A DNA stretch of 64,000 nt from [Clostridium] aerotolerans DSM 5434 (GTDB lineage: Bacteria > Bacillota > Clostridia > Lachnospirales > Lachnospiraceae). This document shows, piece after piece, positions 18,239 to 28,222 of this stretch (positions are counted from its first letter, which is position 1; the number at the start of each line of letters is the position of its first letter). The notes below the pieces were generated by a model that made no database searches, was not told the origin of the DNA, and saw only the letters and a list, made by a program, of their open reading frames with translations. The DNA is taken from contig NZ_JHWJ01000003.1 in assembly GCF_000687555.1 (NCBI RefSeq), positions 186,001 to 250,000 on the forward strand, given 5' to 3'. The position numbers and the translations under genes are program-made.

Positions 18239-19210
18239 TTAATCAATCGGATATAAGATTTTTTCCAACTTGCTTTCCCGCAGGTTGGATTTGTTAATAT
18301 AATAGGATTCCAAAACAATCTGGTCTCTTTCCTGTCTTTTGTGGAGCGCATCCACTGCCTTCTCAATGCTGGTATAGCCTGCATCAAACTGATTGCTTGC
18401 AATAAGCCCTTTTATGATTCCATTATCCAGCTGCTTTAATAGCTTCGTGGTACTGCCTACTCCATAAAGTCCTGCAATATAATTACCATAGACCGGACTT
18501 CCGGCGATGATGGTTGCCGCTTCATCAAGACTCTCCACGTCAATGGCTGCGATAACAGCCTCTTTGCTGTCTGGATATACGGTTTCTTCTATGACCTTTC
18601 GAAAGGTTTCGTTCTCCTTCTTTTCATACAGACCAACAGAAAATCCAGAATCTTTAAGAACGGCAGTCAGTCCGTCGTACACTTCTCTGTTATATCCATA
18701 ATCCAGCCCTTCTGTAAAAATCCACACCGGAAGAGAAGTGGAATGTTCCGATGCAATGGCTTGCCCCAGCTTTTTCCCCTCCTCTTCATAATTAAGGGAA
18801 ACGCTGCTGCGTACAAGTTCATTGGGGAAGAGATTTCCAAGTACAATAACCGGGCTGTTAAGAACCATGTTATCCAGGGCCTTAGCACATGCCTCTGGTT
18901 TGGCTGGTGCCAAAATGACTGCTGCCGCACCATCATCCATCTCTCTTTTTAACAGCTCCATCTGCTGAATGTCATCCCCTTTTTCAAAAAGTGTGATAAA
19001 GCTGACATCTACGTTATATTCTTCTGCCGCCTTATCCACGCCCTTTCTGAAATTTGCATAATATTCGTCGCTGGTATCACTGATAATAATGGAAACCGGA
19101 TAAATATCTGTTTTCTTTTCTTTAATGATCAGATCCGTGGAGGACAAAAGAAACAGGACAACCAGCAGTAATGCCATAAAACTCCATAGTAATTTTTCCT
19201 GTTTTGTCAT
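18239..19210 (-). CDS. Membrane-anchored periplasmic binding protein (sensor component)
   Basis: A 323-residue type-1 periplasmic-binding-fold protein (PVSIIISDTSDEYYANFRKG near the start, then AAAVILAPAKPEA and AVIAAIDVESLDEAATI). It has an N-terminal TM segment (FMALLLVVLFLLSSTDLII) without lipobox. It is more divergent than the other sugar-binding proteins here and lacks the calcium-loop motif. Its ATG overlaps the kinase stop by four bases, strong evidence for a joint sensory unit. It may be the receptor that binds the kinase ectodomain. Confidence 0.82.
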   Translation of the reverse strand: MTKQEKLLWSFMALLLVVLFLLSSTDLIIKEKKTDIYPVSIIISDTSDEYYANFRKGVDKAAEEYNVDVSFITLFEKGDDIQQMELLKREMDDGAAAVILAPAKPEACAKALDNMVLNSPVIVLGNLFPNELVRSSVSLNYEEEGKKLGQAIASEHSTSLPVWIFTEGLDYGYNREVYDGLTAVLKDSGFSVGLYEKKENETFRKVIEETVYPDSKEAVIAAIDVESLDEAATIIAGSPVYGNYIAGLYGVGSTTKLLKQLDNGIIKGLIASNQFDAGYTSIEKAVDALHKRQERDQIVLESYYINKSNLRESKLEKILYPID

Positions 19211-20979
19211 ACTCTTTTTTCCTTTTCTGAAACAGACCCATAAGAAACGGCAGGCAGGTGAATGGTAATGGTGGTTCCTTCGTCTGGCTCAGAGTTTATA
19301 ATAAGGCCATATGCTTCCCCAAAATAAAGCTTAATCCGTTCGTTCACATTCTTTACGCCGATCCCGGAGCCCTTTTTAGAGGTGCTGTGAGACTGTCCGG
19401 TAAATAAGCTTTCCACCTGTTCCTCTGTCATGCCCAGTCCATTATCCTTTACGATAAAATAAAGCTCTTCTCCCCGGCAAAAGACCTCTAAATAGATCTC
19501 TCCCTCTCCATCCATAAACTCCATGCCATGATAGATGGCATTTTCCACAAGAGGCTGCAGCATGAGTTTTAAGCTGGTCAGCTCCAGACATTCTTCCTCT
19601 ACATGGATTTCATAAGAGAATTTATTTTTAAACCGCATGTGCTGGATCATCAAATAATTCCTTACGTGCTCAAGCTCGTCCCGGACGGTAATTATGCTTT
19701 TTCCTTTGCTTAAGCTGATGCGGAAAAACCTGGCCAGGGCGGTTACCGCTTTCACCGCTTCATTTTTTTGTTCGTTTTCGATCATCCATACTATGATGTC
19801 AAGGGTATTGTATAAGAAATGAGGATTGATCTGAGATTGGAGCGTGTCAAATTCCTGCTTACGTTTGGCTTCATGCTCGGAAACAATGTCATCCATAAGG
19901 ACGCGGATCTGCTTTGCCATGTTTTTAATGGAATTTCCTAAATGCTGGATTTCGTAGGAACCTCCAATTAAAACAGGGGTGTCCAAATTTCCTTCTTCCA
20001 GCATTCCTACGGATTTTTCTAGCTCTTTGATCGGATTCGTGATACGTGATGAGATGTAAGAGTTTATTACGGCAAGTACGGATAAAATTAAGGTGATTAA
20101 AAAGACAATGAAAAGTCTTGTTTTAATGGAATTTAAGGATACTACATTTTTGGGAGTCACTCCGATGACCTTCCAGCCAGTATAACCAATTGATTTGACC
20201 GTTATGATCCTCTCTTTCCCCTCCAGCTCCTCTCTGTGGTTTCCATCCTTATAGGTGGCAGCCGCCAGATTGCTTTCTTTTAAACGGCCGGAGTCAATGA
20301 GCTGCATATTGGGGTGATAAAGAATCTGACCGTCACTGCTTATGAGATAGACGTAGCCGTCCTTACCAGTGGTTACCCCGTCAAAAAGATGTTCCAGGCT
20401 GGAGTAGCTTAAGTCCACAAGCAATACACCCTGGGTGGTGGAGGTTCCTTCCGTAAGCTCTACGGCTCTTGATAGGGAAATCACCCATCGGTACTGATTT
20501 TCATTGCTGTCAAAAATGTACTGGACATGAGGATAGGAGAAATGCTGGTTCTCCGTTTTATCCAGTGCATTCATGAACCAGTGCTCCTCTGTCACCTTAA
20601 GGCCATTTTTAAGCCTGGCCGCAGGCACTGCCTCTACCATGGAGCCAGTCTGGGTAAAAAGGGCAATATTATCCACATTGTCCTTGTTGTTGTCATATAG
20701 CAGGGTGATTTCATTATTTATGGATTCGGAAGAAATGTCTGCATTTTTAACGGCACCATAATAAAGGGAATCCGACAGCTTCATGACCGTTCGCAGATAA
20801 GATTCCACAGACCTTGCCACCTGGTTGATCAGGCTCTGATTTTCAGCCATTACCTTTTCCGTCACCTGGCCGGTGAGACGCTGGTATAGGGAAAAGGTGA
20901 TTAAAAGGCTGGCAGCCAGAGCTGTCACGGTAAAATATACAAATATGGTATAGCGAATGCTGTTATATTTTTTCTCCAT
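19207..20979 (-). CDS. LytS/YesM-type sensor histidine kinase
   Basis: A 590-residue membrane kinase: TM about 10-32, extracytoplasmic Cache-like domain to about 295, TM near 300-322, HAMP (ITNPIKELEKSV), His-kinase motif SQINPHFLYNTLDII with the phospho-accepting histidine, and an HATPase domain (LVENAIYHG, KDNGLGM, GSGIGVKNVNERI). The start overlaps the regulator stop in a TAATG arrangement. It pairs with the YesN-type regulator upstream and two binding proteins downstream, so it probably controls the mgl transporter in response to sugar. Confidence 0.92.
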   Translation of the reverse strand: MEKKYNSIRYTIFVYFTVTALAASLLITFSLYQRLTGQVTEKVMAENQSLINQVARSVESYLRTVMKLSDSLYYGAVKNADISSESINNEITLLYDNNKDNVDNIALFTQTGSMVEAVPAARLKNGLKVTEEHWFMNALDKTENQHFSYPHVQYIFDSNENQYRWVISLSRAVELTEGTSTTQGVLLVDLSYSSLEHLFDGVTTGKDGYVYLISSDGQILYHPNMQLIDSGRLKESNLAAATYKDGNHREELEGKERIITVKSIGYTGWKVIGVTPKNVVSLNSIKTRLFIVFLITLILSVLAVINSYISSRITNPIKELEKSVGMLEEGNLDTPVLIGGSYEIQHLGNSIKNMAKQIRVLMDDIVSEHEAKRKQEFDTLQSQINPHFLYNTLDIIVWMIENEQKNEAVKAVTALARFFRISLSKGKSIITVRDELEHVRNYLMIQHMRFKNKFSYEIHVEEECLELTSLKLMLQPLVENAIYHGMEFMDGEGEIYLEVFCRGEELYFIVKDNGLGMTEEQVESLFTGQSHSTSKKGSGIGVKNVNERIKLYFGEAYGLIINSEPDEGTTITIHLPAVSYGSVSEKEKRV

Positions 20980-22595
20980 TACCTGGCTCCGCGATATCTG
21001 GTGGGTGATACACCGAATTTTTTCTTAAATACATAGCTGAAATAATTCTGTTCCTGGTATCCTACCTTGGAAGCAATGATGTAGGTCTTATCATCTGTTT
21101 TGTTTAAAAGCTCTACCGCCTTATTAAGCCTTACGTCCGTAAGGTAAGCGATATAAGCCTGTCCGGTCTCCTTTTTAAATACAGTGGAAAAGTAAGCCGG
21201 GCTCATATGAAGATGGCGGCAGATCATCTCTACCGACAAATCCGGATTCTGGTAGTTATCCAGGATATACTGTTTTGCCTCCTGGATGACCTGTCTGGTG
21301 GTCATATCACGTTCCTGATTGATGAGATGGTTTAGCTTGCCTGCAATCCTAAGGAGCCACTGACCAAATTCCTCTATCTTTTTCAGCTTATCAAACAGGA
21401 CCATGGACTCCAGCTCTTCCCCCATAATATCCTCAAGAGCCAGGTCATACTGCTGCATCATCTGAATGATGCTGTTAAAGATGCCGATCATGTAGACCTG
21501 CTGCTGACGAAAATGGACCTTAGCTGTTTTCATCTTCTCCATAATATTCTTTACAGAAGATTCAATCTTTTCTTCCGGTCCAAATTTGATGGCAGAGATC
21601 AGCTCTCCTTCTGTCAAGCTGTCAAATTCCAGTTTTCCGGAGCCCACAGGTTCCATATCATTGATATATATGGTACTGCCATTTCCTGCGATGGCCTTGT
21701 AGCCAAGGGCATCTACCGCAGATTGGTATGCCTTTGGAATCCCTGAAATATCTTCACAGCTATGGCCGATGCCAATGGTGACGGGAACCTTTAAGATACG
21801 TTTCGTTTCTTTGCAGATATCCCCAAGGACATCGGTCAAGCCAGTAATGGAATTATCCTCATCAAGAGCGGTAATCACCACCATATCTGCTTCTGAGGCA
21901 GACTGAAACAGGGCGAACCGACAGTATCCCTCCAGCTTCTCCCTTACAATCTGCATGACAGATATGGGAATCAGCTCTTCCTCGCTATGAAGAGAAAGAG
22001 ACTCTACGACATCTCCTTCTTCTACATCAATGGCTGCCAGCATCCATTTTCTCGCTCCCAGAATGGGAATATCGTATTCCCTTAGCTTCTGTTCCGCCAG
22101 GTCTTTTTTTAGATTTTTATGGACCAGCTCATTGAAAAACTGTTCCCGAATAATAGGAAGGCTTTTTCGGTATTTGTCCCTTAAACGGCTTAGATTTCGT
22201 TTTTCTTCAATCTCGAAATCCAGATTTTCTTTAATCCGTTTTAAAATGGAGGTCAGCTCCTCCACATTGACCGGTTTTAAAATATACTCGGATACATTCA
22301 GCTTGATCGCCCTTTGGGCATATTCAAAATCATCATACCCGGAAAAAATCACCACCTTCATGGAAGGATAGCGCTGTCTGACCTTTTCTGCCAGTTGAAG
22401 CCCATCCATGTAAGGCATACGGATGTCAGTCAAAACTACATCCGGCTCCAGCATCTCTATTTTTTCCATGGCATCTTCCCCATTTTCCGCATCCCCAACT
22501 ACGTGGAATCCAGCAGCCTGCCATTCAATTTTCTTTATAATGCTTTTGCGTACCTCTTCTTCATCGTCCACTAAAATAATGCTGTATAAATCCAT
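20979..22595 (-). CDS. YesN-type response regulator (REC + AraC HTH)
   Basis: A 538-residue regulator. The receiver domain has VDDEEEVR, the phospho-acceptor in VLTDIRMPYMDG and the lysine in YILKPVN. A long central region follows, then a C-terminal AraC-type double HTH with LSVEMICRHLHMSPAYFSTV-like helix (LHMSPAYFSTVFKKETG) and VGYQEQNYFSYVFKKKFG. The ATG is preceded by GAGGGG. It starts only 31 bases after cbiC with no terminator seen between them, so some read-through from the cobalamin genes is possible. Likely target: the mglB promoter. Confidence 0.92.
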   Translation of the reverse strand: MDLYSIILVDDEEEVRKSIIKKIEWQAAGFHVVGDAENGEDAMEKIEMLEPDVVLTDIRMPYMDGLQLAEKVRQRYPSMKVVIFSGYDDFEYAQRAIKLNVSEYILKPVNVEELTSILKRIKENLDFEIEEKRNLSRLRDKYRKSLPIIREQFFNELVHKNLKKDLAEQKLREYDIPILGARKWMLAAIDVEEGDVVESLSLHSEEELIPISVMQIVREKLEGYCRFALFQSASEADMVVITALDEDNSITGLTDVLGDICKETKRILKVPVTIGIGHSCEDISGIPKAYQSAVDALGYKAIAGNGSTIYINDMEPVGSGKLEFDSLTEGELISAIKFGPEEKIESSVKNIMEKMKTAKVHFRQQQVYMIGIFNSIIQMMQQYDLALEDIMGEELESMVLFDKLKKIEEFGQWLLRIAGKLNHLINQERDMTTRQVIQEAKQYILDNYQNPDLSVEMICRHLHMSPAYFSTVFKKETGQAYIAYLTDVRLNKAVELLNKTDDKTYIIASKVGYQEQNYFSYVFKKKFGVSPTRYRGAR

Positions 22596-22626
22596 ACTAT
22601 CGTACCCCTCATAAGAAACATCCTGA

Positions 22627-23262
22627 TTATTTTACCTGATATAACAAGGCGTTCACTATGGCTGCTGCCACATTGCTTCCACCCTTTCTTCCTCTGGCCA
22701 CAATGTAGGGGATTCCCTCAAGAGAGAGAATCATCTCTTTTGACTGCACTACATTGACAAATCCTACAGGAACTCCTATGATCAGTCTCGGACGGATCTT
22801 ACCTTCTTTTATCAGCTCATGAAGCCGTACCAGGGCTGTTGGTGCATTTCCAATGGCGAAAATACATTCCCCAGGAAGCTTGGAAGCCTTGTCCATGCTT
22901 GCGCAGGCTCTGGTAGTATTATGCTCCTTTGCATATTCTGCCACATCCTCATCTGCCATAAAACAGTCTACGGTGCAGTTAAGTCTTTTTAAAGCTGCTT
23001 TATTAATTCCAGCTTTCCCCATATTGGTATCCGTAATAATAGAGACGCCTTCTTTTATCGCTTTTAGCGCAAGTTCCACGGCATGAGGGGAAAAAATCAG
23101 ATTATCCGCATACTCAAAATCGGCTGAGGTGTGGATGACTCGTTTGATTACCAGCTCATTTTCAGGGTCCAGCTTTTTTTCGCCCAGCTCTTCTGTAATG
23201 ATTTCAAAGCTTCTCTTTTCTATCTCTTCCGGCAGCACTCGCTCTAATTCGTATTGTTTCAT
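22627..23262 (-). CDS. cbiC: Cobalt-precorrin-8 methylmutase
   Basis: Moves the C-11 methyl group to C-12 to form cobyrinate. The 211 residues show RVIHTSADFEYADNL with the catalytic histidine, ITDTNMGKAGI and IGVPVGFVNVVQSKE. A longer start at 23283 overlaps the cbiP stop, but GGAGG lies five bases before the ATG at 23260-23262, so the shorter form is preferred. It is the last gene of the downstream cobalamin block. Confidence 0.93.
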   Translation of the reverse strand: MKQYELERVLPEEIEKRSFEIITEELGEKKLDPENELVIKRVIHTSADFEYADNLIFSPHAVELALKAIKEGVSIITDTNMGKAGINKAALKRLNCTVDCFMADEDVAEYAKEHNTTRACASMDKASKLPGECIFAIGNAPTALVRLHELIKEGKIRPRLIIGVPVGFVNVVQSKEMILSLEGIPYIVARGRKGGSNVAAAIVNALLYQVK

Positions 23263-23279
23263 CGATTCCTCCGTTGTTG

Positions 23280-24806
23280 TCATTTGTTCATAGTTAACCC
23301 CATGATACGGTAGATTGCTTCCATATCAAGGCTTTCTCTCAGCATGTCTGCCAGACGTTCATATTGCTCTTCCTTATAATCCTGGTAGGATATCCCCTCA
23401 ACCTCACCGGAGATTCCTTTCATTCTCATAAGCCCTTCAACCACAGCTTCTCCGATTCCTTCTTTATCAAAGATGCCATGGATATAGGTTCCGTATACAT
23501 TCCCCCTCTGACATCCGTCCATCTTTGCTAAATGGGAGCCGGACTGGCTTTCCATTACATAGGAAAGAGGCGGCACTGCCCGCACCGTTTCCCCCATATG
23601 TATCTCATAACCTTCCATATTTCTGCCGGATAACCCTGCCAGTACACCATCTACACTTGCAAAGGCTCCCGTCACTCTGGTTCTGGTTTTTTCTTTTTCA
23701 AATACGGTCCTTACAGGTAAAAGTTCCATTCCCCGAATCTGCTGGGAAGCAGACGCTGTCTCCACTCCATGAGGGTCTGAAAGGCTTTCCCCCAGCATCT
23801 GGAACCCACCGCAGATACCAAACACGGGAATGCCCTCTGCTTCCAGCTTAAGGATAGCGGCTTCCAACCCATTTTGCCGCATCCAGAGAAGATCTTCCAC
23901 GGTATTTTTACTTCCCGGCAGGATTACCATATCAGGACTTCCAAGGTCCTTCGCCCGTTCCACATACCGAAGCTGTACCTCAGGCATAATGGAAAACACC
24001 TGAAAATCTGTGAAATTGGATATTCTGGGAAACCGGATCACTGCGATTTCGGCTTTTGTGTGCTCCGTCCGCTCGGTTCCTTCCAGATGGGTTCCAAGGC
24101 TGTCTTCATCTTCTATATCCACCTTCATGTAAGGCACCACACCTGCCACCGGTATGTGAAGCTTATCTTCAATCATCTGCAGCCCTGGATCCAAGATGGT
24201 TTTATCTCCACGGAACTTGTTGACCACCAATCCGGCGATTCGCGCCTTTTCTTCCGGTTCTAACAGCATAACAGTTCCATAAAGCTGGGCAAATACGCCT
24301 CCCCGGTCAATGTCTCCTACCAAAAGGACAGGAGCATCAGCCATCTTAGCCATTCCCATATTTACTATATCATCCTGCTTTAAATTAATCTCAGCCGGGC
24401 TTCCCGCACCTTCTATCACAATGATATCATACTCATTAGAAAGCTTGTCAAAGGCTTTTTGAATCTGGGGAACCAGTTCTTTCTTATATGCAAAATACTC
24501 TTTTGCAGGCATATTCCCGATGGAAATGCCATTTACAATCACCTGAGAGCCTACGTCATTGGTAGGTTTTAGGAGAATGGGATTCATGGCCGCATCCGGT
24601 TTTACTCCCGCTGCCTCTGCCTGGACCACCTGGGCACGCCCCATCTCCAGGCCATCTTCCGTGATATAGGAATTGAGAGCCATGTTCTGGGATTTAAAGG
24701 GCGCTACCCGGAAGCCATCCTGTTTAAAGATACGGCATAGACCTGCAACGATCAGGCTTTTTCCTGCATTTGACATGGTTCCCTGTATCATAATCGTTTT
24801 TGCCAT
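23280..24806 (-). CDS. cbiP: Cobyric acid synthase (glutamine-hydrolysing)
   Basis: Amidates four side chains of adenosylcobyrinate a,c-diamide. The 508-residue protein has an N-terminal DTBS-like ATPase domain ([31 protein letters not shown]) and a C-terminal class I glutaminase with the nucleophile in [11 protein letters not shown] and the histidine in YIHGIFD. It starts four bases after the cobD stop. Confidence 0.95.
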   Translation of the reverse strand: MAKTIMIQGTMSNAGKSLIVAGLCRIFKQDGFRVAPFKSQNMALNSYITEDGLEMGRAQVVQAEAAGVKPDAAMNPILLKPTNDVGSQVIVNGISIGNMPAKEYFAYKKELVPQIQKAFDKLSNEYDIIVIEGAGSPAEINLKQDDIVNMGMAKMADAPVLLVGDIDRGGVFAQLYGTVMLLEPEEKARIAGLVVNKFRGDKTILDPGLQMIEDKLHIPVAGVVPYMKVDIEDEDSLGTHLEGTERTEHTKAEIAVIRFPRISNFTDFQVFSIMPEVQLRYVERAKDLGSPDMVILPGSKNTVEDLLWMRQNGLEAAILKLEAEGIPVFGICGGFQMLGESLSDPHGVETASASQQIRGMELLPVRTVFEKEKTRTRVTGAFASVDGVLAGLSGRNMEGYEIHMGETVRAVPPLSYVMESQSGSHLAKMDGCQRGNVYGTYIHGIFDKEGIGEAVVEGLMRMKGISGEVEGISYQDYKEEQYERLADMLRESLDMEAIYRIMGLTMNK

Positions 24807-24810
24807 TCTC

Positions 24811-25899
24811 TTATTCCCCTTTTTCCAGTATGGTTTTTAATATGGTTAGAAATTCTTCATTCTCTGCTCTTTGTTTGATGCAGATACGGTAATACGTCCC
24901 ATCAAGTCCTCGATAGTTTCCACAGGAACGAATAAGAACCTGTTTTGACAGCATCTGATGATATAAAAGCTTATCCTGTGCCAATGCCTCTGGCCTTTCA
25001 TCTTTAAAGAAAATATAGTTTGCCATGGAATCAAATACATGAAGACCCAGGGAGGATAGCTGACCTTTCATAAAATTCCGTTCTTTGATCATCAGCTTTC
25101 TTGTATTCTCTACATACTCTGTTTCAGATAATGCCGCTTCCCCGGCTGCCTGGGCCAAAGAAGATACACTCCAGGGCTGCCGCAGACTGTGAATCTGCTC
25201 CAGAATCTTAACATTATTGCAAATCCCGTACCCAAGGCGGATTCCTGCCATGGCATAAATCTTTGTAAATGCCTTTAGAAGGAACACATGGTTCCATTCC
25301 AGGCGGCTCATGGAATCCAGGATGGAGTAGCGTTTCGGCTCCTCCAGGAATTCATTAAAGCATTCGTCCACGACACAAAATATGTGGTTTGTCTTACAAA
25401 ACTCCATGAACACTTCCATACGCTCCCTTGTAATGGCAAAGCCAGTGGGATTGTTTGGATTGCATAGGAATATCATCTGAAACTGGATGTTACTTTCCTT
25501 AATCCAGGATATCAAATTTTCCACATTTAGTAAAAATCCCTCTTCTACCTTTAGATCATAATAGGATATATGGCAGGAAACCGCCCTGAGGGCCTGCTCA
25601 TATTCCAGAAAAGAGGGAGCGATCAAAAGAGCCTTCTTGGGCTTTAAGGCAGCTACCACCTGAAAGATTAAGTCCGCAGCACCATTCCCACACACAATCG
25701 TATCCTCAGAAACTCCATGAAACTTAGAAAGCTTGTTTCTAAGTAAAGCTGACTGGCTGTCCGGGTAACGGTCACAATCTGCCACTGCTACGCAGATTGC
25801 CTCCGCTACGCCCTTTGGAACTCCCAAAGGATTAATATTGGCTGAATAATCTATTTTAACACTATTGGTGTAAATGTCTCCGCCGTGCTGATATTCCAT
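24811..25899 (-). CDS. cobD: L-threonine-O-3-phosphate decarboxylase (CobD-like PLP enzyme)
   Basis: Makes (R)-1-amino-2-propanol phosphate for the nucleotide-loop linker. The 362-residue fold-type I aminotransferase-like protein starts with the family mark HGGD and has [32 protein letters not shown] and the PLP lysine in [18 protein letters not shown]. It resembles HisC, but the cobalamin context and the HGGD start support CobD. ACAGGAGA precedes the ATG. Neighbours are cbiB and cbiP, the other enzymes of this step. Confidence 0.9.
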   Translation of the reverse strand: MEYQHGGDIYTNSVKIDYSANINPLGVPKGVAEAICVAVADCDRYPDSQSALLRNKLSKFHGVSEDTIVCGNGAADLIFQVVAALKPKKALLIAPSFLEYEQALRAVSCHISYYDLKVEEGFLLNVENLISWIKESNIQFQMIFLCNPNNPTGFAITRERMEVFMEFCKTNHIFCVVDECFNEFLEEPKRYSILDSMSRLEWNHVFLLKAFTKIYAMAGIRLGYGICNNVKILEQIHSLRQPWSVSSLAQAAGEAALSETEYVENTRKLMIKERNFMKGQLSSLGLHVFDSMANYIFFKDERPEALAQDKLLYHQMLSKQVLIRSCGNYRGLDGTYYRICIKQRAENEEFLTILKTILEKGE

Positions 25900-25925
25900 G
25901 GTTTTCTCCTGTATACAATAAACAT

Positions 25926-26921
25926 TTATAGGGTGATAAAAAAGAGTATGATAACCGGGACCAGGGCAAGAAGGTATGTAACTGTCATAAGGTCATTGGC
26001 CCTTCTGATATCTTCATGTTCCACTGGCCTTACAGAATCTCCAATGGTCGGTTTTTCATACAGCTTTCCAAAATACCAGGCGTTGCCTGCCAACTGAATC
26101 TGCAGGACCCCCGCGCATACGGATTCTGTCTGGGCGGAGTTGGGACTTTTGTGATTGAACCGGTCTCTTTTAAAAATCTCAATCCCTTTGTTTCCATTAT
26201 AAGGATTGGAAGCTTTTATTCCCCTGGAAAGGAACTGGCACACATAGCCTGCTCCTATCATGAGTCCGGCCGATATCCTTGCCGGTATAAAATTGCAGAT
26301 ATCATCAAGCTTTGCCGCCGTCCGGCCAAACCATAAATAGCGGTCGTTTTTATAGCCAACCATGGAATCCATGGTATTAACTGCTTTATAAAGGCAGATT
26401 CCTACCCCTCCAAAGAAAATCATGGAGAGTAAGGGAGCAATCACACCGTCAGATGCATTTTCCGCTACAGTTTCGATGGCGGCTTTTGCAATTCCCTCTT
26501 CGGACAGGGATTTGGTATCTCTTCCTACAATCATGGAAACTGCCGTCCTGGCCGCTTCCACATCTCCTGTTTCAAACGCCTTTAAGACCTTCATGCTTTC
26601 AGACCGAAGAGAACGCCAGGCCATCATCTGATAGCAGATGATACTTTCTACCACGTAACCGATATAGGGAGAGAATCTGTAAGCGGTAAATAGGATGCCT
26701 CCTGAAAGTCCTCCTGTCACCAGTAGGACAAGAACCACCAGGAAACGTCCAGCCATTAGTTCTCCTTTATCCCCTTTCGGAAACCATTTTCTTAACGCCT
26801 TCTCAAGCCTTGTAATCAGATTACCAATGCCACAGACCGGGTGCCACAGCCACCTTGGATCTCCCAATAAGAAGTCCAGAAAACAGCCGGTTAGCACTGC
26901 TAATAAATGTAGTTGAATCAT
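25926..26921 (-). CDS. cbiB: Adenosylcobinamide-phosphate synthase
   Basis: Membrane protein that attaches aminopropanol phosphate to adenosylcobyric acid. The 331 residues start with the family pattern LTGCFLDFLLGDPRWLWHP and contain ASDGVIAPLLSMIFFGG, YKAVNTMDSMVGYKN and SPNSAQTESVCAGVLQIQL (quoted in part), with several TM segments. It follows the short cobU-like gene by 20 bases. Confidence 0.95.
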   Translation of the reverse strand: MIQLHLLAVLTGCFLDFLLGDPRWLWHPVCGIGNLITRLEKALRKWFPKGDKGELMAGRFLVVLVLLVTGGLSGGILFTAYRFSPYIGYVVESIICYQMMAWRSLRSESMKVLKAFETGDVEAARTAVSMIVGRDTKSLSEEGIAKAAIETVAENASDGVIAPLLSMIFFGGVGICLYKAVNTMDSMVGYKNDRYLWFGRTAAKLDDICNFIPARISAGLMIGAGYVCQFLSRGIKASNPYNGNKGIEIFKRDRFNHKSPNSAQTESVCAGVLQIQLAGNAWYFGKLYEKPTIGDSVRPVEHEDIRRANDLMTVTYLLALVPVIILFFITL

Positions 26922-26941
26922 ATTTTTCTTCCTTATTATCT

Positions 26942-27328
26942 CTATTTAATCCTGGTGGCGATGCCGCAAACCAGGCGGTATACTTCATCGGATGATTTTG
27001 CGATGCGGACTGAGGCTCTTCCTGTTTCTTCTCTCCATGCCCTGTCCTCCGGGTCCATTGGAACTATGCCGCAGCCAAGTTCATTGGATATGATGATCGC
27101 ATCCGGATTATTTCTTTCTATAGTGGAAATAAAATCCTCCACACTGTCATCTGTTTTTAAAATCCGCTTTATGTATTCATGAAAATCGTGGATGATAGAG
27201 CTGCTTTCCGCAGATTTTAAGGAATCTGTCTTTCCTTCTGAGACGTTAACCATGATTCCCCGTTTCTCAGCCAGCTCCCTGGCAAAATCAAGTTTTCCCT
27301 GCCACGCTCCTCCAATAATCAGTATCAT
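26942..27328 (-). CDS. Short CobU-like protein lacking the central guanylyltransferase part
   Basis: A 128-residue protein whose two ends match CobU. The N-terminus is MILIIGGAWQGKLDFA, a P-loop in which the usual Ser/Thr after GK is leucine. The C-terminus is ISNELGCGIVPMDPEDRAWRE and SSDEVYRLVCGI, the typical CobU tail. The central segment carrying the HR guanylylation motif in the complete copy at 31.6 kb is absent. It may be a kinase-only or non-catalytic partner, or a decaying paralogue; the frame is intact and AAAGGAA precedes the ATG. Confidence 0.8.
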   Translation of the reverse strand: MILIIGGAWQGKLDFARELAEKRGIMVNVSEGKTDSLKSAESSSIIHDFHEYIKRILKTDDSVEDFISTIERNNPDAIIISNELGCGIVPMDPEDRAWREETGRASVRIAKSSDEVYRLVCGIATRIK

Positions 27329-27351
27329 AGTAATTCCTTTCTTTTTCCATG

Positions 27352-28140
27352 CTACACCAGATGTGACACCACTGCCAGCCCCGCTGCCAGAGCCAGTTCA
27401 CATATCTGCAGGAAATATCCGGCCAAATCCCCGGTAATACCTCCAAATTCCCGTTTTGCCATATTGTAATAATACCAGTACACCAAAGAGGCAATCAAAA
27501 AGACAATTACCGCAGCAAGGATACCTCCAAAATACCAGATGCCAAGCTCTCCAAGGATAAGATAAAGTATCATCACAATTCCAACCGTTCTTTTATGGGC
27601 GGCACCGGAAAACGAAGCAGCCAGTCCACTTTTTTTTGCCATGGGAAACGTTACCACGGCCAATCCGCTTAAGGCTCGTGTGAGAATAAATATCATTCCA
27701 AATGCAGGAAGCATATTTGGTCTCAGCTCTCCAAATACAGCCGCATATAGAAGCAGGTAGACGCCGCATCCTATAATGGCAAATGCCCCCGTATGGGGAT
27801 CCTTTAAGATTTCCAGTTTCTTTTCCGTCTCCATATGAGAGGATCTTGCATCTATCACATCTAAAAGACCATCCATGTGAATTCCGCCTGTAATAAGAAT
27901 AGGGAGGATAACAGGAAATAATTTTCCAAAATAAGAAAAACCAAACCGATTACAGACCCAATAAATGAGTAGCTGTAATACTCCTATCACCGCTCCTATT
28001 AAAGGAAAAAAGCACATGGCATATTTCATCCGTTCCCTGGTCCATTCCACCTGAGGCATGGGGATCCGGGAATACATGGAAAATGCGATTACAAAGCTTC
28101 CCATTAAATTTATCATCATTTTTATACCTGCCTCTGCCAT
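27352..28140 (-). CDS. cobS: Adenosylcobinamide-GDP ribazoletransferase (cobalamin synthase)
   Basis: Membrane enzyme joining alpha-ribazole to adenosylcobinamide-GDP. The 262 residues have the signature GGIHMDGLLDVIDARSS and the loop LKDPHTGAFAIIGCGVYLL, with several TM helices. The start is uncertain: ATG at 28140 has no good ribosome site, whereas the ATG pair at 28119/28116 has AGGCAGG upstream and would shorten the protein by seven or eight residues. It is the first gene after a promoter at 28194-28222. Confidence 0.93.
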   Translation of the reverse strand: MAEAGIKMMINLMGSFVIAFSMYSRIPMPQVEWTRERMKYAMCFFPLIGAVIGVLQLLIYWVCNRFGFSYFGKLFPVILPILITGGIHMDGLLDVIDARSSHMETEKKLEILKDPHTGAFAIIGCGVYLLLYAAVFGELRPNMLPAFGMIFILTRALSGLAVVTFPMAKKSGLAASFSGAAHKRTVGIVMILYLILGELGIWYFGGILAAVIVFLIASLVYWYYYNMAKREFGGITGDLAGYFLQICELALAAGLAVVSHLV

Positions 28141-28193
28141 AACCTAGCTAAAAATAAACGATTAAATTACTTTTCCATTTTTAGACATAAAAT

Positions 28194-28222
28194 ATCATAC
28201 CACACTATCAGGAAATTGTCAT
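28194..28222 (-). promoter_or_regulatory. Promoter of the cobS-cobU'-cbiB-cobD-cbiP-cbiC block
   Basis: On the minus strand ATGACA (28222-28217), a 17-base spacer and TATGAT (28199-28194) each match five of six consensus bases. The start codon follows about 55-80 bases later. No B12-box-like sequence is seen in this short leader. Confidence 0.65.
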
